Below, piece by piece: positions 1 to 5,277 of a stretch of DNA of 13,610 nucleotides (positions are counted from its first letter, which is position 1; each line of letters opens with the position of its first letter). Source of the DNA: an uncultured Oscillospiraceae bacterium (lineage in GTDB: Bacteria > Bacillota > Clostridia > Oscillospirales > Oscillospiraceae); NCBI GenBank assembly GCA_934572465.1, contig CAKTLG010000038.1:1-13610 (forward strand). The letters run 5' to 3'. The translations under genes and the position numbers were made by a program. The notes beneath the pieces are model-generated. The model had not been told where the DNA came from. It saw only the letters and a list, made by a program, of their open reading frames with translations, and ran no database searches.

Positions 1-1511
1 CCGGCGACCTTGAAGTCCATCTCGCCGTGGAAGTCCTCAACGCCCTGAATGTCGATGAAGGTGGTGAAATCGTCGCCGTCCTGAATAAGACCGCAGGAGA
101 TACCGGCGACGGGCGCCTTGATGGGCACGCCCGCGTCCATCAGCGCCAGCGTGGAGCCGCAGATGGAGCCCTGAGAGGTCGAGCCGTTGGAGGAGACGAC
201 CTCGCTCACGACGCGGATGGCATACGGGAACTCCTCCACCGGCGGGATGACCGGCAGCAGCGCGCGCTCAGCGAGCGCGCCGTGGCCGATCTCGCGGCGG
301 CCGGGGCTGCGGGCGGGCTTGGCCTCGCCGACGGAGTAGCCGGGGAAGTTATAGTGGTGCATATAGCGCTTTTCGGTCTCCTCCCAGATGGTGTCGAGCT
401 TCTGGTTGGCGGAAAGCGTATCGAGCGTGGCGACGGAGAGCACCTGCGTCTGGCCGCGGGTGAAAAGGCCCGAGCCGTGGACGCGGGGCAGCACGCCGAC
501 CTCGGCAGCAAGAGGACGGATCTCGTTCTTCGCGCGGCCATCCACGCGGTGGCCCTCAAGCAGCCATGCCTTGACGATCTTCTTCTGGAACTTGTAGGTG
601 ATCTCGTCGAGGAACTGATCCATGTCGGGATACTCCTCGAGGTACTTCTCGTGCCAGTGCTCGATCATCTCGTTCCAGCGGGCCTCGCGGACGTTCTTGT
701 CGTCGGTGTCCATCGCGGCCTTGGCCTCGTCCATGAAGTTTTCGACGAGCTTGTCGAACAGCTCCTGATTGAAGTTGGCGTGCGGATAGTCGAACTTGGG
801 CTTGCCGATCTCGGCGACCATGCGGTTGATGAGCTCGATCTGCTTCTGGTTCTCGTTGTGGGCAAGCTCGATGGCCTTGTACATGGTGTCGTTGTCGACC
901 TCGTTCGCACCGGCCTCGATCATGACGACCTTCTTGCCGGTGGAGACGACCGTAACGTCAAGATCGCTGACCTTGCGCTGCTCACTCGTGGGGTTGAGCA
1001 CCAGCTCGCCGTTCACAAGGCCGACCTTGAGCGCGCCGACGGGGCCGTTCCAGGGGATATCGGAGATGGCGAGCGCGGCGGAGGTGCCGATCAGGGCCGC
1101 GATCTCGGGAGAGCAGTCGTGATCGACGCTCATGACCGTCGCCATGATGGACACGTCGTTGCGGAAGTCATAGGGGAAGAGCGGGCGGATGGGGCGGTCG
1201 ATGACGCGGGCGGTCAGGATGCCCTTTTCGCCGGGACGGCCCTCGCGGCGGTTGAACGAGCCGGGGATGCGGCCGACGGAGTAAAGCTTCTCCTCAAAGT
1301 CGACGGAGAGGGGGAAGAAGTCGATGCCGTCGCGCGGACGGGCGGAGGCGGTGGCGCAGACCAGCACGCGGGTATCGCCGTAGCCGACCATGACGGCGGC
1401 GTTGGCAAGCTCGGCGAGCTTGCCGACCTCGAGCGTGAGGGGGCGGCCGGCGAGATCCATCTCGTACTTGTGGTAGTGGGGGAACTGTCTCTTGGTGATG
1501 ATGGTAGACAT
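1..1511 (-). CDS. pnp: Polyribonucleotide nucleotidyltransferase (PNPase), 5' part, cut by window edge
   Basis: PNPase is a trimeric phosphorolytic 3'-5' exoribonuclease that degrades mRNA to nucleoside diphosphates. The minus-strand frame beginning MSTIITKRQFPHYHKYEMDL runs without a stop to the left edge, giving about 503 codons of the usual ~700. Both RNase PH-like domains and the linking helical region are present. Recognisable blocks are FNRREGRPGEKGILTARVID, SNGSTSQGSICGSTLALMDA and, at the edge, FIDIQGVEDFHGEMDFKVAG, which carries the two acidic residues matching the catalytic aspartates of E. coli PNPase. The KH and S1 RNA-binding domains would lie outside the window. The start is fixed by AAGGAG seven bases upstream of the ATG. 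It lies downstream of rpsO, as in many bacteria, separated by a terminator and a long stem-loop leader. Confidence 0.97.
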   Translation of the reverse strand, partial: MSTIITKRQFPHYHKYEMDLAGRPLTLEVGKLAELANAAVMVGYGDTRVLVCATASARPRDGIDFFPLSVDFEEKLYSVGRIPGSFNRREGRPGEKGILTARVIDRPIRPLFPYDFRNDVSIMATVMSVDHDCSPEIAALIGTSAALAISDIPWNGPVGALKVGLVNGELVLNPTSEQRKVSDLDVTVVSTGKKVVMIEAGANEVDNDTMYKAIELAHNENQKQIELINRMVAEIGKPKFDYPHANFNQELFDKLVENFMDEAKAAMDTDDKNVREARWNEMIEHWHEKYLEEYPDMDQFLDEITYKFQKKIVKAWLLEGHRVDGRAKNEIRPLAAEVGVLPRVHGSGLFTRGQTQVLSVATLDTLSANQKLDTIWEETEKRYMHHYNFPGYSVGEAKPARSPGRREIGHGALAERALLPVIPPVEEFPYAIRVVSEVVSSNGSTSQGSICGSTLALMDAGVPIKAPVAGISCGLIQDGDDFTTFIDIQGVEDFHGEMDFKVA

Positions 1512-1539
1512 TGTCGATCTCCTTTTTTGTAAAAATTCC

Positions 1540-1625
1540 GTATGGGAGCCGACCGTTTAGCACTTGAAAAAACGTCGGGCGCGCCGCCGCTTTTTCAACT
1601 GCTAAAGCATAGCAGGCTCTCATAC
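1540..1625 (-). promoter_or_regulatory. Long imperfect stem-loop in the pnp 5' leader
   Basis: Two nested inverted repeats can form one long hairpin in the pnp leader RNA. The outer arms 1540-1550 and 1615-1625 match at 10 of 11 positions. The inner arms 1556-1571 and 1591-1606 match at 15 of 16 with one central mismatch. The loop contains the palindrome GGCGCGCC (1578-1585). The structure ends 28 bases before the pnp start codon. In E. coli, pnp is autoregulated through an RNase III-cleaved leader hairpin at the same relative position. A similar role here is inference. Confidence 0.6.
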
Positions 1626-1661
1626 GCGCGGGGGGAATTGGGACCCAGAGTAAGAAAAGAA

Positions 1662-1683
1662 GGGTGATGCGCGCGCATCACCC
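1662..1683 (-). terminator. Rho-independent terminator after rpsO
   Basis: A perfect 9-bp stem (GGGTGATGC, 1662-1670, pairing with 1675-1683) with a GCGC loop lies 11 bases downstream of the rpsO stop codon. On the minus strand it is followed by a T-rich run (TTCTTTTCTT). It separates rpsO from pnp. Read-through would yield a joint rpsO-pnp transcript. Confidence 0.8.
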
Positions 1684-1694
1684 TGTTTTCAAAC

Positions 1695-1961
1695 TTACTT
1701 GCGGATACCCAGCTTGGCGATCAGGGTACGATAGCGCTCGATGTCCTTCTTCATGAGGTAGTCGAGAAGGCTGCGGCGCTTACCGATCATCTTGTACAGG
1801 CCGCGGCGGGAGTGATTGTCCTGCGGGTGCTGCTTGAGGTGCTCGGTGAGCTGCGCGATGCGCTCGGTCAGGATGGCGACCTGGACCTCCGGCGAGCCGG
1901 TGTCGGTCTCGTGGGTGCGGTTGGCTTCGATGATAGCGGTTTTCTGGTCTTTGAGCATCAT
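1695..1961 (-). CDS. rpsO: 30S ribosomal protein S15
   Basis: S15 binds 16S rRNA in the central domain and nucleates assembly of the 30S platform. The 88-89 residue product ([20 protein letters not shown]...) has the family's normal length and its conserved blocks [33 protein letters not shown] and the ending [16 protein letters not shown]. The start is one of two adjacent ATG codons (1961 or 1958), preceded by AAAGGTGG at about 10 bases. A further in-frame ATG at 1982 has its own GGGAG at 5 bases and would add seven residues (MKGGTNT). The short form fits the family better. The gene has its own sigma-A promoter and a terminator, and pnp lies downstream. Confidence 0.97.
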   Translation of the reverse strand: MMLKDQKTAIIEANRTHETDTGSPEVQVAILTERIAQLTEHLKQHPQDNHSRRGLYKMIGKRRSLLDYLMKKDIERYRTLIAKLGIRK

Positions 1962-2058
1962 AGTGTTTGTTCCACCTTTCATAAATTCTCCCAACACTGA
2001 GCGGCGGGTCGGTGAATCCTCCACGTCCTAAGTGCGGGAACCTGCGCGCTATGCACGC
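1962..2058 (-). promoter_or_regulatory. rpsO 5' leader, possible S15 autoregulatory element
   Basis: About 97 bases lie between the predicted transcription start near 2058 and the S15 start codon. AGTGTT/AACACT arms (1993-1998 and 1962-1967 on the plus strand) can pair to enclose the GGTGG ribosome binding site. An upstream TTCACC could pair with the same site. S15 autoregulates its mRNA through leader structures in several bacteria. No specific known family is recognised here, so the call rests on position and these short complementarities. Confidence 0.35.
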
Positions 2059-2064
2059 TCAGAC

Positions 2065-2093
2065 ATCATAGCACAGCTTTTTTCTATTGTAAA
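2065..2093 (-). promoter_or_regulatory. Sigma-A promoter of rpsO
   Basis: On the minus strand, -35 TTTACA (2093-2088) and -10 TATGAT (2070-2065) are separated by exactly 17 bases. Transcription would start near 2058. Confidence 0.85.
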
Positions 2094-2144
2094 GCAAAAC
2101 CTTTGATTTGATACGATTTTCTGCGGAATTTCTTTCCCAGGGGA

Positions 2145-2181
2145 AAAAGGAGGGGCGGGCCGGCGGCCCGCCCCTCCTTTT
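2145..2181 (-). terminator. Strong terminator after the AGCS symporter
   Basis: A perfect 17-bp stem (2145-2161 with 2165-2181) and a 3-base GGC loop lie 22 bases beyond the symporter stop. The GC-rich core is flanked by A and T runs, and on the minus strand it ends in TTTTT. It insulates the symporter gene from rpsO. No plus-strand gene precedes it. Confidence 0.9.
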
Positions 2182-2203
2182 CAGAAGGCGAATTGCGCTC
2201 TCT

Positions 2204-3607
2204 TTACTTCTTCAGGCCGGCGAAGTGCTCCTTCGTCAGCTTGATGACCACGGGGCTGAGCAGCAGCACCGCGATGAGGTTCGGGATAGCCATGAGGCCG
2301 TTGAGCGTATCGGAGATATCCCACACCAGCTTGAGATCGGCGGCGGAGCCGGCGATGACGACCAGGCAGAAAATGACCTGATAGGGGCGGATGATCTTGC
2401 TGCCGAAGAGGAACTCCGCGCAGCGCGTGCCGTAGAGCGCCCAGCCGAGGATGGTGGAGGTGGCGAACAGGAGCAGACCGACGGCGAGGATCAGGGAGCC
2501 CGCCTTCGCGCCGAAGACCGTGGAGAAGCCCGCGACAGCCGTGGGAACGCCCGCGAGGTCATTGTTGCCGTAATTGCCGGTGGCCGCGCCGGAGCAGAGA
2601 ACGACAAGAGCGGTCAGCGTGCAGATGACGATGGTGTCCATGAAGACTTCGAAGATGCCGTAGAGGCCCTGCTTGACGGGGTTCTTTTCCGAGGTGGCGG
2701 CGTGCGCGATCGGCGCGGAGCCGAGACCGGCCTCATTGGAGAAGACGCCGCGGCCGACGCCCTTGGTGATGGCGAGCTTCATCGTCACGCCCACAGCGCC
2801 GCCGACGACAGCGGAGGGATTGAACGCGCCCTTGAAGATGGAGGCGAACACGCTGGGGATCGCGCCTGCATGTGCGATCACGACGATCAGCGCGCAGATG
2901 ATGTAGATGGCAGCCATGCCGGGGACGAGCTTTTCGGTGACCTGACCGATGCGCTTGACGCCGCCGATGAGCACGAGCGCCACAAAGATGGCGATGATGA
3001 TGCCGGTGACAAGGCCGATGATCTTATCGAATTCCGCGGCGTTCTCGTTGAAGGCCACCGCGACGGAGTTGACGGAGGAGGCGATGGAGTTGATCTGGGA
3101 GATGTTGCCGATGCCGAACGCGGCCAGCGTGCCGAAGATGGAGAAGATAACGCCCAGCCACTTCCACTTGGGGCCGAGGCCGTTTTTGATGTAGTACATC
3201 GGGCCGCCGCACCAGTCGCCCTTGTCGTTGCGCTCACGGTACTTGACGGCGAGCGTGACTTCGGAGAACTTGGTGACCATGCCGAACAGCGCCGAGACCC
3301 ACATCCAGAACACGGCGCCGGGGCCGCCGAGGATGATCGCGCCGGTGACGCCGGCGATGTTGCCCGTACCGACGGTGGAGGCAAGCGCCGTGGAGACCGC
3401 CTGCATCGGCGTGATCTCGCCCTCGCCCGCTTCGCTCTTCGTGAAGATCTTGCCGATGGTGTTCTTCCACCAGTAGCCGATCTTGGAGAACTGGATGAAG
3501 CCGACGCGAATGCTGAGGTAGATGCCCGAGCCGACCAGCAGTGCCAGCATGATCGGGCCCCATACGAAGCCGTTTATCGCACTGTTGATTTCTATGATTT
3601 TATCCAT
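2204..3607 (-). CDS. Sodium:alanine/glycine symporter, AGCS family
   Basis: This 467-residue polytopic membrane protein imports alanine or glycine together with sodium. Family hallmarks are GTGNIAGVTGAIILGGPGAV near residues 80-98, the block ending CGGPMYYIKNGLG near 133-145, and GRGVFSNEAGLGSAPIAHAA in the second half. About ten hydrophobic segments are visible, and the length is typical for the family. The chosen ATG gives MDKIIEINSAING, with GAGGGG about eight bases upstream. A GTG at 3631 would add eight residues but has no better ribosome binding site. It appears monocistronic, with its own promoter and terminator. The exact substrate (alanine, glycine, or D-isomers) cannot be read from the sequence. 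Confidence 0.95.
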   Translation of the reverse strand: MDKIIEINSAINGFVWGPIMLALLVGSGIYLSIRVGFIQFSKIGYWWKNTIGKIFTKSEAGEGEITPMQAVSTALASTVGTGNIAGVTGAIILGGPGAVFWMWVSALFGMVTKFSEVTLAVKYRERNDKGDWCGGPMYYIKNGLGPKWKWLGVIFSIFGTLAAFGIGNISQINSIASSVNSVAVAFNENAAEFDKIIGLVTGIIIAIFVALVLIGGVKRIGQVTEKLVPGMAAIYIICALIVVIAHAGAIPSVFASIFKGAFNPSAVVGGAVGVTMKLAITKGVGRGVFSNEAGLGSAPIAHAATSEKNPVKQGLYGIFEVFMDTIVICTLTALVVLCSGAATGNYGNNDLAGVPTAVAGFSTVFGAKAGSLILAVGLLLFATSTILGWALYGTRCAEFLFGSKIIRPYQVIFCLVVIAGSAADLKLVWDISDTLNGLMAIPNLIAVLLLSPVVIKLTKEHFAGLKK

Positions 3608-3635
3608 GTGTTTTCCCCTCTCTGAATTCACATTT

Positions 3636-3664
3636 TATGAAACATCTCTTGAAAATATTTCATA
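3636..3664. promoter_or_regulatory. Inverted repeat at the symporter transcription start, possible operator
   Basis: Arms TATGAAA (3636-3642) and TTTCATA (3658-3664) are perfect 7-bp inverted copies 15 bases apart. They span roughly the start site to +28 of the symporter transcript. The position suits a repressor site, but no regulator is implied by neighbours and the arms are AT-rich. Confidence 0.35.
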
Positions 3665-3669
3665 TGGAA

Positions 3670-3698
3670 AGCATACCAAATTTCGTTCCGCCTGTCAA
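3670..3698 (-). promoter_or_regulatory. Sigma-A promoter of the AGCS symporter
   Basis: On the minus strand, a consensus -35 TTGACA (3698-3693) and -10 TATGCT (3675-3670) are separated by 17 bases. Start is near 3663, giving a leader of about 56 bases, too short for a glycine riboswitch. Confidence 0.88.
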
Positions 3699-3753
3699 CG
3701 GCCAAAGTGCAGTTTCTTGCGTCCAAAATTTGTGAATGTTGTACATCTTGCCC

Positions 3754-3810
3754 ATGTTATTTTTTTAACATCATCTCTTTTTGTGCAAAACATCCTTAAC
3801 GAATTGTTAA
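3754..3810. repeat. Two short inverted repeats in the divergent intergenic region
   Basis: The 3608-3909 gap separates divergent promoters and is markedly AT-rich. Besides those promoters it holds ATGTTA/TAACAT (3754-3759 and 3766-3771, around a T run) and TTAAC/GTTAA (3796-3800 and 3806-3810). The second lies about 20 bases upstream of the plus-strand -35 box. Either could be a regulator site. Chance AT-rich palindromes are also possible. Confidence 0.3.
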
Positions 3811-3831
3811 CAGCGCTTTTTGTACCATTTC

Positions 3832-3860
3832 TTGACAAGCGGCGCGGCGCATGCTATCTT
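3832..3860 (+). promoter_or_regulatory. Sigma-A promoter of the GntR/ABC/amidase/VanZ operon
   Basis: Consensus -35 TTGACA (3832-3837) and -10 TATCTT (3855-3860) are separated by 17 bases. Start is expected near 3867, inside the palindromic operator that follows. Confidence 0.88.
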
Positions 3861-3862
3861 AT

Positions 3863-3885
3863 CTGTACTAACACGCTTAATACAG
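3863..3885. promoter_or_regulatory. Palindromic operator, probable autoregulatory site of the YtrA-type GntR protein
   Basis: Arms CTGTACTAA (3863-3871) and TTAATACAG (3877-3885) are inverted copies with one mismatch in nine, around a 5-base centre CACGC. The site begins two bases after the -10 box and covers the start site, so a bound protein would block initiation. YtrA-subfamily GntR repressors commonly bind such TGTA...TACA palindromes in their own promoters. The match to this regulator is inferred from position. Confidence 0.7.
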
Positions 3886-3909
3886 TTGTTATTCATCCGG
3901 AGGTACGCC

Positions 3910-3999
3910 ATGCTCACAGGAACGCTCTTGCTCCCCACCGCCGCGCTGCTCGTGCTGGGGCTGCTGGTCATCGCCGCGCTCGCCGCCGCGCTGCGCTGA
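3910..3999 (+). CDS. 29-residue hydrophobic single-span peptide, YtrG-like by position
   Basis: The short frame MLTGTLLLPTAALLVLGLLV... ends in ALR and is almost wholly Leu, Ala, Val and Ile, enough for one membrane helix. It starts six bases after a perfect GGAGG (3899-3903), the best ribosome binding site in the operon, and about 43 bases after the predicted transcription start. It ends 13 bases before the GntR gene. In B. subtilis the ytr operon also begins with a small peptide gene (ytrG) ahead of the GntR gene ytrA. Sequence homology to YtrG is not claimed. It may be a membrane microprotein acting with the ABC transporter, or a leader peptide coupling translation of the repressor. Confidence 0.65.
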   Translation: MLTGTLLLPTAALLVLGLLVIAALAAALR

Positions 4000-4012
4000 C
4001 GGGGGACGCGCC

Positions 4013-4381
4013 ATGATCACCCTGAACTATCGAGACGCCCGCCCGATCTACGAGCAGGTGTGCGACGGGCTGCGGCGGCTGATCGTCTCCGGCGCGATCG
4101 CCGACGGGGAAAAGCTCCCCTCGGTGCGCGCGCTGGCGGGCCAGCTCGCCATCAACCCCAACACCATCCAGCGCGCCTATAACGAGCTGGAGGCGAGCGG
4201 CTACTGCTGCTCGGTACACGGGAAGGGCTGCTTTGCGGTGCACACCTACCGCGAGCGCGACGACAGACGCCGCCGCGCGCTGGAGGAACAGGTAAGAGAG
4301 CTTTTGCAGGAGCTGCGCGCCATGGGCGCGAGCGAGGAGGAGCTTGCGGAGCTGTGCAAGAAGGAGGGAGAAAACGCATGA
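4013..4381 (+). CDS. YtrA-type GntR-family transcriptional repressor
   Basis: This 122-residue cytoplasmic DNA-binding protein has an N-terminal winged helix-turn-helix (about residues 10-75), with the family motif LPSVRALAGQLAINPNTIQR followed by AYNELEASG. A short helical tail rich in Glu and Arg (about 80-122) replaces any ligand-binding domain, which is diagnostic of the YtrA subfamily. Such repressors usually control their own operon, here an ABC transporter and envelope genes. The palindrome at the promoter is the likely target. Its stop overlaps the ATG of the ABC ATPase gene (ATGA), indicating translational coupling. The ribosome binding site is a G-rich GGGGGA, weaker than that of the preceding peptide. 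Confidence 0.93.
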   Translation: MITLNYRDARPIYEQVCDGLRRLIVSGAIADGEKLPSVRALAGQLAINPNTIQRAYNELEASGYCCSVHGKGCFAVHTYRERDDRRRRALEEQVRELLQELRAMGASEEELAELCKKEGENA

Positions 4382-5277
4382 TCGAGGTACGCGGTCTTAC
4401 AAAGAGCTTTGACGGCTTTGCCGCGCTCAGCGGCGCGGACCTGACCGTGCCGACAGGGGCGGTCTGCGGGCTGGTTGGCCCGAACGGCGCGGGCAAATCG
4501 ACGCTGCTGCGGCACCTGACGGGCGTATACCGCCAGGACGGCGGCAGCGTGCGCTTCGACGGCGAGGACGTGTGGGAAAATCCCGCCGTCAAGGCGCGCA
4601 TCGCCTCCATCCCCGACGACTGGTTCTTTTTTATGCAGGCGAGCCTTGGCGATATGCTGCGCTTTTACCGCCGGTTCTGCCCCGCGTTCAGCATGGAGCG
4701 CTACGACGCGCTGCGCGGCGTCTTCGCGCTTGATGAAAAGCGGGCGCTGCGCCGCATGAGCAAGGGCCAGCAAAGGCAGGCGGCGTTCTATCTCGCGCTG
4801 TGCGCCATGCCGGACTATCTCATCCTCGACGAGCCGGTGGACGGACTCGATCCCGTGATGCGCCGCCAGCTCTGGAGCCTTGTGATGCAGGATGTGGCCG
4901 AGCGCGGCACGACAGTGCTCGTCTCGTCGCACAACCTGCGCGAGCTGGAGGACGTGTGCGACTATGTCGGCGTGATGGATCACGGAAGGCTCATTCTGGA
5001 GCAGCCGCTCAGCGACCTGCAGGCGCACACCGTCAAGCTGCAGCTCGCCTTTGAGGACGCGGCGCTGCCGCCGCTGCCGCAGGACATCGCCGTGCTGCAC
5101 CACGCGCAGACCGGACGTGTCCACACGCTCATCGTGCGCGCGGACGCGGAGACGCTGCGGCAGAGGCTCATGCCGCTGCACCCCGTTTTTCTCGATGTGA
5201 CGCCGCTGTCGCTCGAGGAGATCTTTATCTATGAGCTGGGAGGTGAGGATCATGCGATCCGCGACATCGTTCTTTGA
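4378..5277 (+). CDS. ABC transporter ATP-binding protein (YtrB/CcmA-like)
   Basis: This 299-residue ATPase would power the adjacent permease. Visible motifs are Walker A GPNGAGKST (34-42), Walker B LILDEP (148-153) with a D-loop GLD, and the H-loop SSH (His185). Two elements are unusual. The signature is MSKGQQRQ (127-134) rather than LSGGQ, and the usual Q-loop position reads IPDDW (78-82). Both are plausible for exporters of the YtrB type. Residues from about 215 form a C-terminal extension with no known motif. The start overlaps the GntR stop by four bases and has GGAGGGAG upstream. The substrate is unknown. An envelope-stress or antimicrobial export role is inferred from the context. Confidence 0.95.
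   Translation: MIEVRGLTKSFDGFAALSGADLTVPTGAVCGLVGPNGAGKSTLLRHLTGVYRQDGGSVRFDGEDVWENPAVKARIASIPDDWFFFMQASLGDMLRFYRRFCPAFSMERYDALRGVFALDEKRALRRMSKGQQRQAAFYLALCAMPDYLILDEPVDGLDPVMRRQLWSLVMQDVAERGTTVLVSSHNLRELEDVCDYVGVMDHGRLILEQPLSDLQAHTVKLQLAFEDAALPPLPQDIAVLHHAQTGRVHTLIVRADAETLRQRLMPLHPVFLDVTPLSLEEIFIYELGGEDHAIRDIVL

Noticed and set aside
27..1532. 501-residue open frame on the plus strand opposite pnp
   Set aside because: It lies antisense to an unmistakable PNPase frame, has skewed Asp, Gly, Val and Arg content, no ribosome binding site and no family match. High GC3 in pnp removes stops opposite it.
2108..3625. 505-residue open frame on the plus strand opposite the symporter
   Set aside because: It starts upstream of and runs through a 17-bp terminator stem, is rich in Asp, Arg, Glu and Gly, and mirrors a complete AGCS symporter gene.
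3608..3663. Glycine riboswitch before the AGCS symporter
   Set aside because: The leader from the predicted start is only about 56 bases and lacks the tandem aptamer pattern.
3522..4016. 164-residue plus-strand open frame across the divergent promoter region
   Set aside because: It runs over both promoters, the operator and the small peptide in a different frame, with no start signal.
4246..5253. 335-residue minus-strand open frame opposite the ABC ATPase
   Set aside because: The plus strand carries all ABC motifs in order. The opposite frame shows none and has no ribosome binding site.
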